A stretch of DNA of 64,000 nucleotides from CALINF01 sp039990395 (GTDB lineage: Bacteria > Pseudomonadota > Gammaproteobacteria > Pseudomonadales > Halieaceae). Position 1 is the stretch's first letter. Each line of letters starts with the position of its first letter. Under the pieces are notes generated by a model. It made no database searches and was not told where the DNA came from. It saw nothing but the letters and a program-made list of their open reading frames with translations. This document shows, in pieces, positions 1 to 8,768 of this stretch. Where the stretch lies: positions 1 to 64,000 of the forward strand of contig JBDXFZ010000041.1 of the NCBI GenBank assembly GCA_039990395.1, given 5' to 3'. The position numbers and the translations under genes were made by a program.

Positions 1-3000
1 AATCCCGCGTGGGCCTGTTGCCGTTAGTGTGCTACCTGACCACGTCAGATCCACTTCTTCCTGACCAACTTGCGCTGTTGTGTTATTCAACGAAGCAAAG
101 TCAACCGATCCGGCACCATCACCACCAAAATCAAGATCCAGTGTGCCGGCAAAAATGGCTTCATCGGCATTACTGTCACCAGGATAGACTGTCAGATCAC
201 CCTCAGTACTATCGGCGTTACCGCCATCCAAACCATCGTCATCAACCAGTGCAGAGCTCTCTCCGCCACTGGGCTCATTCACATCAACAACTTGGAAGGA
301 GAAGTTAGCCGTAGACGGGTCACCATCACCATCAGTAACGGTATACGTGCCTTCAATCAAGTCAACCGGACTTACCGTAGGATTATCTGCAGTAAATTCA
401 TAGGAACCATCGGCCTTAACCTTGATTACGCCGTCATCAAGATCAACAGACTGACTGAAGCCGTCTTCACCAAACGTCAAATCGATTCCGTTGATTTGCG
501 TTACAGTTGCAGCATCGGCACCTTCAACAAAGTCGAACTCTCCACTAACAGTTACACCCTCACCGACCGACTGAAGCGCCTCATCACTCGCGAGAGGCTG
601 GTCATCAGTGATATCAATCACGAGATCACCCGACTGGAAGTCACCGTCATCATCGGTAACCACGACTTCAAAGCTCTCTGTGCTTGCATCACCGGCGGTG
701 TTATCAGCCAATGTGTAGCTATAGCCGATCTCGCCGGAATCAATACTGGTTATGGTCAACGTTCCAGAAGATCCAGCAAACGTCTGACCTACAGTTGCCA
801 CGGCTACGCCGCCAATCGTAATAACAGCTGGACCATCAGGCGCTGTATAGAAGAACGTACCCGCAGTAGTTTCAGAATCAGAGGCCGCTTCTGAGCCAGC
901 AGACTCGTTGCCTGCGCCGAGATCACCTTCGCGATCGCCAGCAAGACCATCTTCAGCCACAAGCGTTCCATCCTCACCCTGAACCGGAAGATCCAGAGTT
1001 ACAGGCGCATCACCAATACTTATCGTAAGAGTAGTAGCAGACAAGTCGCCATCGGCATCCTTGAGGGTGTACGTAAATACGTCCTCTACATCGCCAGGAG
1101 ACTCTGGATTACGAGTGTAGGTATAGGTTCCATCACTGCTCAGAGTCAGCTCGCCATAAAGTCCGGTGATGGTACCCAATGAATCGGGGTTATCGAGAGT
1201 AGCGCCGGTATTACCCGCTGCAACACCCACTACTTCGGAAGTATCAGCTCCCAGAGTATCGTTGTTGATAACATTTCCACCTACAGGGCCAAACTCTTCA
1301 GCAGGTATAGCATTAGCATCTGACTGAGCGCTGGGGGAGTCATCAATAATGGTAGCACTGCGAACAGCAGATGCTGAGTCGCCATCGGTGTCAGTCACTT
1401 CAATTGTGAACGACACAAGCTTCTCGTCGGAGTCTGCGTCGTGCTGGAACCTGCTAATCAGCGTTGCTGTATACGCAATCTCGTATACACCGTCTGCACC
1501 TTCCGTTACTGACTTGATCGTAATCTGCACGCCGGTATCAGTAACAATATTGTTGTCAGTAACTTCACCGCCAGCAATCACTTCCACATCGTTGATCACG
1601 AGTGTATCGAGGCCATCACCAGCAGTGACGGTGAAAACACCATCCTTAGACAGTGCGCCAGGGTTTTCCGCAGAGCCACCAGGCAGCTGCGCCTCTGGGA
1701 ACTCACTCTGTATTCCTCTAACAGTGGGAAGCAGGTCAATGGGCTGATCAGTTACGGTTAGGTTAACAGTTGCAGTGTCAGAACCGCCTTCTCCATCTGT
1801 AATGGTGTACTCAAAACTATCGCTTCCATCGAAGTCTTCATTGGGCGTATAGGTAAAGCTGCCATCGGGATTAACAGTTACCGAACCATTGGTTGGTTGT
1901 GTGTTGCCCGTCACAGTCAAAGGATCGTTATCAGGGTCACTATCGTTAGGCAGCACATTTCCCGATACCGGCGTATTCACTTCGGTAGAGAAACCATCGT
2001 TAACCGCATCCGGCGGGTTATTGGTTACAGGCGGTGGAGGTGGTGGTGGGGGTGGAACATCGTCATCCAGGATGATGACCTCACCCTGCCCATCTACAAT
2101 AGTCGCACCATCAGCATCAGACAAATTGACGAAGAAAGTTTCATTGTTCTCTACTACCGTGTCGCCCACGGTGGTAACCGAAACGGTGGTAGACGTTTGG
2201 CCTGGCGCAAAGGTAATGGTTCCCGTTGCTGCATTGTAGTCATTGCCAACCGTTGCCGAGCCATTTGCAGTGTTAAAACTTACGGTGACTTCTCCATCGA
2301 CAGGCGCAGACAAGGAAACAGTAACAGTGGCAGTGCCGCCTTCAACAACGGTGTCATCGCCAATAGAAATAGTTGGCGTGAAGTCATCGATGATTTCGAT
2401 AACACCTTCACCATCATGTATCTCAGCGTTAACAGGATCGGATAGATCCGCCACCAAAAACTCTGTACCTTCCTGTATATCATCCACATTGGTGGGAATC
2501 GAAATAGTAACTTCGGTTTCACCGGGATTGAACGTGACAGTTTCTGAATCCGGATCATAGTCACCACTGACCGATGTTGCCGTTCGGTCGAATGTATCTA
2601 CTTTTACGGTGATCACCTGATCACTGGGCTCTGATAGAGAAATCGTGACCGTGGCAGTGTCGCCTTCCTGAACCACCGCATCACCGATGCTAATAAGTGG
2701 GAGGGGTTCGGGCTCAGGCTCGGGCTCGGGCGCTGGTGGTAGCGTAACCACTACGGTAACAGTCGCTTCATCCTGAGCATTACCCGTTGGGTTAATGCCC
2801 ACGTAAGTAAAAGTATCTGTTCCGTCGAAGCCTTCTCTTGGTGTGTAGGTAAAGGTGCCGTCGCTATTCAAAACCACGCTACCGTTCTCGGGCTGAGTAA
2901 AGCTTGCTATCAACTCACCTTCGGGGAATTCATCATTTGACTGAACCGGAATGGTAACGGGCTCACCATCACTATTTACAACATCGTCCAGCGCATCAAC

Positions 3001-3480
3001 AGGCTGCAGTGGATCAAGTTCCTGACCTGGATCGCCATAGCCCCATTCAGGCAGCACACCATGAAATTCATCAACACCTTCAACAATCCGTCCCAAACGG
3101 ATAAACGAAGAGCCAGCACCCCCGGCGCCACCGCCAGCGCCGCCAGCGGCGGTTGCTGCCAATACATCACCCAGGTCTTCTCCGCTCTCTAACGCCGCCA
3201 ACACATCATTGATGGTTTCGTCGGTTACTTCGCTTTCTTCACGCGTAGAGGCCGTCTGGGCAACCAAATCCGCTGTAAGGGTCATCTCGGGCATATCGCT
3301 GATCACCAGCGGGCTGCCGTCTGACATAGAGAGCTCAACGCTGCCGCCATCGGGCGTTACAACCGTTTCGCCTTCCATAACCGTGTCGCCTGGGCGCAGC
3401 TCTCTGAGCTCGCCGTCTGCATTGCGGGCATAGGCTTTACCAACTACGGCTTTTACAGTGGCGATTGCTACGTTATCCAT
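1..3480 (-). CDS. LapA-like type I secreted adhesin, N-terminal 1160 residues (runs off left edge)
   Basis: The frame is open from the ATG at 3480 to the left edge, so the C-terminal repeats and secretion signal lie outside the window. A strong Shine-Dalgarno (GAGGAA, 7 nt spacing) supports the start. Residues 1-115 form a LapA-type retention module (VKAVVGKAYARNADGELREL) ending in TAAG at residues 110-113 followed by a Gly/Ala-rich run. This is the motif and position cut by LapG-type periplasmic proteases. A cadherin-like domain follows (about 158-245), then an EPEPEP linker, two Calx-beta domains (about 260-362 and 363-475), nine prolines (476-484), a second cadherin-like domain (485-575) and large Asp-rich repeats resembling the T1SS-143 family. 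The retention module is known to plug the outer-membrane pore and hold the adhesin on the cell. The downstream-type transporter genes are at 4494-8023. No LapD or LapG homologue is in the window. Confidence 0.9.
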   Translation of the reverse strand, partial: MDNVAIATVKAVVGKAYARNADGELRELRPGDTVMEGETVVTPDGGSVELSMSDGSPLVISDMPEMTLTADLVAQTASTREESEVTDETINDVLAALESGEDLGDVLAATAAGGAGGGAGGAGSSFIRLGRIVEGVDEFHGVLPEWGYGDPGQELDPLQPVDALDDVVNSDGEPVTIPVQSNDEFPEGELIASFTQPENGSVVLNSDGTFTYTPREGFDGTDTFTYVGINPTGNAQDEATVTVVVTLPPAPEPEPEPEPLPLISIGDAVVQEGDTATVTISLSEPSDQVITVKVDTFDRTATSVSGDYDPDSETVTFNPGETEVTISIPTNVDDIQEGTEFLVADLSDPVNAEIHDGEGVIEIIDDFTPTISIGDDTVVEGGTATVTVSLSAPVDGEVTVSFNTANGSATVGNDYNAATGTITFAPGQTSTTVSVTTVGDTVVENNETFFVNLSDADGATIVDGQGEVIILDDDVPPPPPPPPPVTNNPPDAVNDGFSTEVNTPVSGNVLPNDSDPDNDPLTVTGNTQPTNGSVTVNPDGSFTYTPNEDFDGSDSFEYTITDGEGGSDTATVNLTVTDQPIDLLPTVRGIQSEFPEAQLPGGSAENPGALSKDGVFTVTAGDGLDTLVINDVEVIAGGEVTDNNIVTDTGVQITIKSVTEGADGVYEIAYTATLISRFQHDADSDEKLVSFTIEVTDTDGDSASAVRSATIIDDSPSAQSDANAIPAEEFGPVGGNVINNDTLGADTSEVVGVAAGNTGATLDNPDSLGTITGLYGELTLSSDGTYTYTRNPESPGDVEDVFTYTLKDADGDLSATTLTISIGDAPVTLDLPVQGEDGTLVAEDGLAGDREGDLGAGNESAGSEAASDSETTAGTFFYTAPDGPAVITIGGVAVATVGQTFAGSSGTLTITSIDSGEIGYSYTLADNTAGDASTESFEVVVTDDDGDFQSGDLVIDITDDQPLASDEALQSVGEGVTVSGEFDFVEGADAATVTQINGIDLTFGEDGFSQSVDLDDGVIKVKADGSYEFTADNPTVSPVDLIEGTYTVTDGDGDPSTANFSFQVVDVNEPSGGESSALVDDDGLDGGNADSTEGDLTVYPGDSNADEAIFAGTLDLDFGGDGAGSVDFASLNNTTAQVGQEEVDLTWSGSTLTATGPRGI

Positions 3481-3864
3481 GGTGTCTTCCTCTCGGCCTT
3501 CATGGCCATATTTAACGAATTTGGGATTCCGGGAGAGTGATACTACGCCCCTCTAACACCCCATACATTGTACTTTTGGACAGGTACCGACATTGATTCG
3601 CCGGAGTGTGATTCAGATCACAAAGTAGTTGAATAGGGCACATTGGCGCCTGTGCGCTACGTCACAATCTGAAAAACGCAAAACTGCCCATTCCACATAT
3701 CGGTCTGACCCAATGTAGAGAAAAAATAAGACAGGAAACATTGCCACAGCCGCCACAGACATGGCCGGAGGCGCCATTTGGGGGTGCTAGCAGCTGCTCC
3801 CGTTGTGCTGACCTAAAACCAAGAAGAGGCCGAGCATTTCAACAGGGGAAGGAGTAGATACCGC
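3481..3864. other. Intergenic region with the adhesin promoter
   Basis: No convincing gene is present in this 384-bp gap, which lies downstream of the LuxR-type regulator and upstream of the adhesin, both on the minus strand. It contains the CRP-type palindrome at 3607-3622. A possible minus-strand -10 box TACAAT is at 3572-3567, with no recognisable -35 box, as expected of an activator-dependent promoter. If that -10 is real, transcription would start near 3560 and the CRP-site centre would lie about 55 bp upstream. The promoter assignment is tentative. I saw no clear intrinsic terminator for the upstream regulator gene. Confidence 0.5.
3607..3622. promoter_or_regulatory. CRP/Vfr-type operator (TGTGA-N6-TCACA)
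   Basis: The sequence TGTGATTCAGATCACA matches both half-sites of the CRP/Vfr consensus exactly. It is 127-142 bp upstream of the adhesin start codon, in a non-coding gap whose only downstream gene is the adhesin. Direct observation: perfect palindrome. Inference: cAMP-CRP (or Vfr) control of adhesin expression. Confidence 0.75.
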
Positions 3865-4494
3865 CTAGTTAACGGTGGTATAGGTGGGAATGTTGTTCAT
3901 GGCGAGCGCAAGTTGCACTCTATCGCGCACTTCCATTTTCTCGAAAATGGCAGACAGATGCGCTTTCACCGTGCGCTCAGTAATATCGAGTGCTTCTGCG
4001 ATCTCCCGATTGCTGGCCCCGTGAGCCACCTGCTCAGCCACCATCAACTCGCGCGCGGTTAACTCATTGAGCTCAGGCTGGGTCGGTGCAGGCGTAGGCA
4101 CCACCCGCAGTGACAACTTTACGAAGCGTTGCATAAGATCAGGGGGCACCCAAAGCCCGCCGTGCTCTACTACCAACGCGATCTCTCGCAACTGCGCAGG
4201 CACTGCCTTTACGTGGCAGTAGCCAACAGAACCACTGTTCATCAGTGCAAACGCCTCACCCTCATTAGGCGTTGCAGCCATAACAACTACCGGGCAGCCA
4301 AATGCCGCTGCTGCTGCAACACTTGCCGTTTTCTCGGAGTCGTCCATCTGGCTGATATCCAGCCATACAATGCCTCGAGCAGCTGCGGTTGCCTCGCCAA
4401 TGCTAGCCACCTCCACAGCGGCCTTGGCCTGCGGGAAGGCTTGCTGCCAGCGATCCTTGAGGTCGCCAGAGGGTGTAATAAAGAGCTGTTCCAT
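3865..4494 (-). CDS. LuxR-family response regulator with degenerate receiver domain
   Basis: This 209-residue protein has a C-terminal LuxR/FixJ helix-turn-helix (about 145-205, LTARELMVAEQVAHGASNRE and ITERTVKAHL) and an N-terminal receiver-like fold. Asp46 (in IVWLDIS), Thr75 and Lys96 align with the phospho-acceptor, switch Thr and conserved Lys. The Mg-binding acidic pair of strand 1 is missing (LFITPS), so normal phosphorylation is doubtful. The start codon overlaps the HlyD stop (TAATG), so it is the last gene of the transporter operon and sits just before the adhesin gene. A role in regulating the adhesin or its secretion operon is inferred from position only. Confidence 0.85.
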   Translation of the reverse strand: MEQLFITPSGDLKDRWQQAFPQAKAAVEVASIGEATAAARGIVWLDISQMDDSEKTASVAAAAAFGCPVVVMAATPNEGEAFALMNSGSVGYCHVKAVPAQLREIALVVEHGGLWVPPDLMQRFVKLSLRVVPTPAPTQPELNELTARELMVAEQVAHGASNREIAEALDITERTVKAHLSAIFEKMEVRDRVQLALAMNNIPTYTTVN

Positions 4495-5900
4495 TAACGT
4501 TCCGTAAGAGCGTATTGTTTAGCGCGCAGTACCGGCTTCATCAGGTAAGCAAGCACGCTCTTTTTACCCGTTAGAATATCTACCTCTACGGTCATACCGG
4601 GAATAATCGGCTTGTCCACGTCCAGGTGAGGCTCTGTGGTTCTCACATTCACCTCGTAGAAAGGATTACCCTCTTCGTCTATTACTGTGTCGGCACCAAT
4701 GTGCTCAACCGTACCGTCCAGCCCGCCATACACAACAAAATCATAGGCCGTAAACTTCACCAATGCCTTCTGCCCGGGAATCAAGAATGCAATATCCTTG
4801 GGTCGAATTCTAACTTCGAGCAACAAGGTATCATCCAACGGTACCACCTCGATGATTTCCTTACCCGGCAATACCACGCCACCGATCGTATTGTAGTAAA
4901 GCTGCTTTACGGTGCCGTTAACCGGCGAGCGCACACTGGTTTGCTGAACACGGTCTGATAATCCCGTACCAGCCTCCTGCAGTGCATTGATTCGAGTCAA
5001 CGTATCAGCCAGTTCCTCGCGCACCTCATTCACAAACTCGTTCTCTACGTCTTCTATCTTGCGTTCTGCTTCTGCGATGGAAGACTTGATACGCTGCAAC
5101 TGAGCGCGAGCCTGATCGCGTTCACCCCGCAGCTGGTTGACCTCACGTTCTAGCCGCAGAATCTCGATTTCTGATACCGCGCCGGAATTCACCATAGGGC
5201 GAGTCACATTCAGTTCGCGCTGTGTAAACTCCAACGACCGATCCATTTGACCTTCGCGTGCGGTGATCTCTACCAGCTCTTCCTTACGCTGTGTCAGCTG
5301 CTCTTGCGCAATCTGCTTTTCCAACTCCAGCGAGCCCTTGCTGGATATGTATAGCTCGACCTCTTGCGCCACAATTCTGGGCACCGCTTTTGCCAGCTCT
5401 GGATCGGGCACGAAAACAGTTTTATCGGCAACCGCGCGCAAACGCGATGCCTTGATTTCCAGGGCCTGATATTCGGCTCGGTTTTCCCTGAAACTGGACT
5501 CCGAACGGGTCTGGTCCAAACGCAGCATCAACTGTCCTTTTTCGACAATATCGCCTTCGCGCACCAGTATTTCTGTGACGATGCCCCCGTCCTGGGAACC
5601 CACCAGCTGTATCTGCTTGGAGGGGATGACCTTGCCCTGTCCTCGCGTTACTTCATCAACCTCCGCCAGTGCAGACCACACCACCAAGGCAACCACAACA
5701 ATTGAAACGGCGTAGAGTAAACCGCGCGCGCGCAAGGGTTGCTGCTCGATATACGCTCGATGGGCATCTTGCTGCCAATCGTAATTGGTACTTGCCTGGT
5801 CTTTCATCCAAGGCGAAAACAGCTTGTCCAGTAATCGGCGCAGCGGGCCGCGACGAGGTGGCTCCTCGGGAAGCACCTGTTGAATCGGTTGTTCACTCAT
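4494..5900 (-). CDS. HlyD-family type I secretion membrane fusion protein (LapC-like)
   Basis: This 468-residue periplasmic adaptor links the inner-membrane ABC transporter to an outer-membrane TolC-type channel. It has an N-terminal cytoplasmic stretch, one membrane segment (about 58-80, LLYAVSIVVVALVVWSALAE), a lipoyl-like half (QGKVIPSKQIQLVGSQDGG), long coiled coils (about 130-310) and the C-terminal HlyD beta-barrel (VRSPVNGTVKQLYYNTIGGV). The start overlaps the ABC transporter stop by ATGA. Length and layout match LapC/HlyD adaptors. No TolC-family partner gene (lapE) is encoded in the window. Confidence 0.93.
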   Translation of the reverse strand: MSEQPIQQVLPEEPPRRGPLRRLLDKLFSPWMKDQASTNYDWQQDAHRAYIEQQPLRARGLLYAVSIVVVALVVWSALAEVDEVTRGQGKVIPSKQIQLVGSQDGGIVTEILVREGDIVEKGQLMLRLDQTRSESSFRENRAEYQALEIKASRLRAVADKTVFVPDPELAKAVPRIVAQEVELYISSKGSLELEKQIAQEQLTQRKEELVEITAREGQMDRSLEFTQRELNVTRPMVNSGAVSEIEILRLEREVNQLRGERDQARAQLQRIKSSIAEAERKIEDVENEFVNEVREELADTLTRINALQEAGTGLSDRVQQTSVRSPVNGTVKQLYYNTIGGVVLPGKEIIEVVPLDDTLLLEVRIRPKDIAFLIPGQKALVKFTAYDFVVYGGLDGTVEHIGADTVIDEEGNPFYEVNVRTTEPHLDVDKPIIPGMTVEVDILTGKKSVLAYLMKPVLRAKQYALTER

Positions 5901-8023
5901 TGGGCTTTACCTATCTTGCCCTGCTGCAACGCCTTCATCACGTTGTCGCGCGGCCCATCGGCCACAAGCTTGCCGTTGTCTATTACGATGATCCGATCGA
6001 CCATTTCCAGCAGTGAATTCCTGTGAGTGACCACCAGCCAGGTACGGCCTTTAACAAACTCAGCCAGCTGCTTCTTCACAGCAATTTCTGTGGAGTGATC
6101 CATGGACCCTGTGGGCTCATCCATCAATAGTATTGGCGGTTCATGTATCACGGCGCGTGCAAGCGCTACACACTTACGCTGTCCGCCGGAGAGCGAGTCA
6201 CCGCGCTCAGACACTTGCATATCAAAACCCTGCGGATGACGATTAATAAACTCTGCCAGGTTGGCTATTTCTGCGGCCCTCACGAGGGCAGCATCGCTCG
6301 CTTGCGGATAGGCCAGCGTCATGTTCTCGCGCAAACTGCCATAAAACAGTGTGACATCCTGCGGTACATAACCCACGCGTGATCTCAACTCGGTTGGATC
6401 CAACTGCCGCAGATCTATGCCATCCACCATGATGGCCCCCTCGGTGGGCTGAAACAGACCCATTGCCAGCTTTTCGAGCGTTGATTTACCGGAACCCACC
6501 CTGCCAAGAATCGCTACGTGCTCACCAGGTTTAATCTTGAAGGAGATATCGTTAAGCGAGGGCATTTCGGATCCGGGGTAGCCAAACGACACATTCTTGA
6601 ACTCGATCTCGCCATTAAACATATCGCGCGAAAGGAACTGCGCGCCCTCGGGGCGCTCCAGCGGTGTAGCCATCACTTCGTCCAGCGCTTTGAGTGCGAT
6701 CTCGGCATTGTGATACTGCGTGATAAGGCCAGCTACCTGACCAAACGGCGCCATAATACGGCCCGACAACATGGTGCAGGCAATCAAGCCTCCCATGCTC
6801 AACTCACCGGCAGTGATCAGGTACACGCCGGTAACAATGACAAACATGGTTACCATCTGCTGCGACCACATGGTGACGTTGATCGTGGAGTTAGACAGCA
6901 AACGAAGTTGCACACCCACGTGCGACAAGAAGGACGTAGTGTCCTCCCACTTGCGCTGCATGCGTGATTCCGCGCCCATCGACTTGATCGTATCCAAACC
7001 GACCAGGCTTTCTATCAATGTGGCATTACGCAGGGCGCCTGCACGATACGTGGTTTCAGACAGCTCTTTAAGCTTGCCCTGAACAATTAGGGCATAGCCC
7101 AGCACAATCGTAAGGCCGATACACAATGGCACGAGTATCGGCCACGCGATCCAGGCAATCACGCCCAGAAACAGCAAAGCAAAAGGTACATCGATAATAG
7201 TGGCGATGGTCGCAGACGCGATGAAATCACGCAGGGTTTCGAATGAACGCAAATTAACCGCATACGAGCCCACCGAGGCAGGTCGGTGCTCCATTTTGAT
7301 ACCAAGCACCCGCTCCATAATTTGCGCCGACAACGTAACATCTACCCGGCGGCTGGCCAGATCGAGAAAATACCCGCGCATCGTGCGCAAGCTTATGTCC
7401 GCCAACAGAATAATCAGTACACCTGCCGCCAGCATCCACAATGTTTCAACCGCATAGTTAGGCACTACCCGGTCGTACACATTCATCGTGAACAACGGTA
7501 GAGCCAGGGCAAACACGTTGATAAAGAAAGCCGCTAACAATACGTCGCGATAAATCGGCGTGTTCGCGCGCATTGCATCCCAAAACCAATGACCCCGCTC
7601 GGAGGTACCTGTGCGCGGAGCCCGCTTGTCGAAACGAAAACGTGGCCGACAGACGATAACAGCACCTGTATCACCCTCGAGCAATGTCTGTCTATCAACA
7701 TCGACAATGGCTTCATTCAGATCGGGATAGGTAACCTGCGCGGTCTGGCCGTCATCCGACCAGCTCATTAGCAGGCAGGCCTTCTGGTTCTCTTGCAGCA
7801 GCACTGCCGGCAGCAGGGCCGGCTCAATTTGATCGGCACTCTTGTGAATAATGCGACTGGCAAGGCCTACCCTGCTGGCGGCCCGCTCAAACAGCGCCGG
7901 AGTGAGGTACCCTTGCTCCAATGGCAATCCACCTGCCACCGCCTCGGCGGTGGAAGCGCTGCCATGGAAACGGCACAGTGCTAACAGGCACTGTAATAAG
8001 GAGTCGTCTGCGCGTGCAGTCAT
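5897..8023 (-). CDS. Type I secretion ABC permease/ATPase (LapB-like) with C39-like domain
   Basis: This 708-residue inner-membrane exporter probably secretes the adjacent adhesin. Residues 1-135 form a C39 peptidase-like domain. The position of the catalytic Cys is occupied by Ser8 (DSLLQC), so it is the inactive C39-like type that binds substrate without cutting it, as in HlyB and LapB. Six membrane segments lie at about 165-430. The nucleotide-binding domain has Walker A GRVGSGKST (Lys513), signature LSGGQRKC and Walker B ILLMDEPT. It is the first gene of a three-gene operon with HlyD and the LuxR-type regulator, all overlapping. Confidence 0.94.
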   Translation of the reverse strand: MTARADDSLLQCLLALCRFHGSASTAEAVAGGLPLEQGYLTPALFERAASRVGLASRIIHKSADQIEPALLPAVLLQENQKACLLMSWSDDGQTAQVTYPDLNEAIVDVDRQTLLEGDTGAVIVCRPRFRFDKRAPRTGTSERGHWFWDAMRANTPIYRDVLLAAFFINVFALALPLFTMNVYDRVVPNYAVETLWMLAAGVLIILLADISLRTMRGYFLDLASRRVDVTLSAQIMERVLGIKMEHRPASVGSYAVNLRSFETLRDFIASATIATIIDVPFALLFLGVIAWIAWPILVPLCIGLTIVLGYALIVQGKLKELSETTYRAGALRNATLIESLVGLDTIKSMGAESRMQRKWEDTTSFLSHVGVQLRLLSNSTINVTMWSQQMVTMFVIVTGVYLITAGELSMGGLIACTMLSGRIMAPFGQVAGLITQYHNAEIALKALDEVMATPLERPEGAQFLSRDMFNGEIEFKNVSFGYPGSEMPSLNDISFKIKPGEHVAILGRVGSGKSTLEKLAMGLFQPTEGAIMVDGIDLRQLDPTELRSRVGYVPQDVTLFYGSLRENMTLAYPQASDAALVRAAEIANLAEFINRHPQGFDMQVSERGDSLSGGQRKCVALARAVIHEPPILLMDEPTGSMDHSTEIAVKKQLAEFVKGRTWLVVTHRNSLLEMVDRIIVIDNGKLVADGPRDNVMKALQQGKIGKAQ

Positions 8024-8280
8024 GTCTGGTCTAAATCCCCAACAGGGCTTCGTGCCCTCTCATTATTGTCAGCAGAAAATTTTAGCAATACTGCCTAAGC
8101 TGCTGAAACTAGTCGATTTTCATCGGATAAGCAGGATAGGACAGACCGGCTCTAAATACCATGTGATTAATGCGCTGTCGGTCACACATTCGGTCATCAG
8201 CTATGCTTTATACACGAAATGTCGCTATTTTCGCTAAAAATGCAGCCAAAAGTCGGTATAAAGTCAAAATTAGCAGTGTT

Positions 8281-8309
8281 TTGACAAAAACGCCAATCAC
8301 TACTATAAC
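8281..8309 (+). promoter_or_regulatory. Sigma-70 promoter, near consensus
   Basis: A -35 box TTGACA (8281-8286) and a -10 box TATAAC (8304-8309) are separated by exactly 17 bp. That is 11 of 12 consensus positions. Predicted transcription starts near 8316 and reads toward the small gene at 8514, giving an untranslated leader of about 198 nt. The CRP-type site lies downstream of this start, so it would repress this promoter or serve another one. Confidence 0.65.
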
Positions 8310-8381
8310 CATTGGGTCGGTGAGAATTTTTGCGCGGAGCTGAACACGCAGCCTGTAGGGTGTATTGAATGGGCAAAACTT

Positions 8382-8397
8382 TGTGACAGGCGTCACA
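8382..8397. promoter_or_regulatory. CRP/Vfr-type operator (TGTGA-N6-TCACA)
   Basis: The sequence TGTGACAGGCGTCACA is a perfect match to both CRP half-sites. It is 359 bp upstream of the type I secretion operon start (leftward) and 117 bp upstream of the small gene at 8514 (rightward). Which unit it controls cannot be decided from sequence. The matching site upstream of the adhesin argues for shared control. Confidence 0.72.
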
Positions 8398-8513
8398 TCT
8401 TCCGCAGATATAGCCCAACCAGGCGTGATTTAGGGGCGCAAAATTGCTCAGGTTGTTTCAAACTCAACTGTCAGGTGACAAACAGCATCGCTTTATTGCA
8501 GAGGGCCAACACA

Positions 8514-8738
8514 ATGCCTACACACAAATCGACCTTTGAAGTGAAGGATCCAACCCCACCCGCTTTCGGCTCAGAAGAGTGCCATGTCGATAAATACATG
8601 GGGATGGAGCGCCGAAGTGACAATCGCCGCACGGCGATTGACCGCCGCGGTGATGTACGGTTCGACCTCAAGGCGGAAGATCGCCGTCAGGTTCCGGGCC
8701 GCCGTGATGGTGATAAAACCGCTGCTCGCTGGATTTAA
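8514..8738 (+). CDS. Small conserved-looking basic protein rich in RR/DRR motifs, function unknown
   Basis: This 74-residue soluble protein has a neutral N-terminus (MPTHKSTFEVKDPTPPAFGS) and a highly charged C-terminal half with repeated Arg pairs (ERRSDNRR, AIDRRGD, EDRRQVPGRR). It has no membrane segment or signal peptide. The ATG at 8514 is preceded by GAGG at good spacing. An in-frame GTG at 8475 is possible but less well placed. The Arg-pair pattern resembles the N-terminal tails of some PilZ and other small gammaproteobacterial proteins, but I cannot assign a family. It follows a strong promoter and a CRP-type site. Confidence 0.65.
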   Translation: MPTHKSTFEVKDPTPPAFGSEECHVDKYMGMERRSDNRRTAIDRRGDVRFDLKAEDRRQVPGRRDGDKTAARWI

Positions 8739-8768
8739 ACCTTAGTCTCTAAGCCCAGCGGCTGTAAC

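Larger units (their letters stand above)
8024..8513. other. Long divergent intergenic region between the secretion operon and a small gene
   Basis: This 490-bp AT-richer gap has no convincing coding frame. It holds a near-consensus plus-strand promoter (8281-8309), a perfect CRP-type palindrome (8382-8397) and the start region of the leftward transporter operon. Its length allows a leader of roughly 200 nt for the rightward transcript. I found no clear Rho-independent terminator that would define a small RNA. Confidence 0.5.

Noticed and set aside
70..894. Long rightward open frame opposite the adhesin gene
   Set aside because: It is the antisense shadow of the repetitive, stop-poor adhesin coding sequence; it has no Shine-Dalgarno and no family features. 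Similar shadows opposite other genes were also left out.
8197..8418. Leftward 73-codon frame in the divergent gap
   Set aside because: Its Cys/Phe/Asn-rich composition does not look coding, and it overlaps the near-consensus promoter and the CRP-type site.
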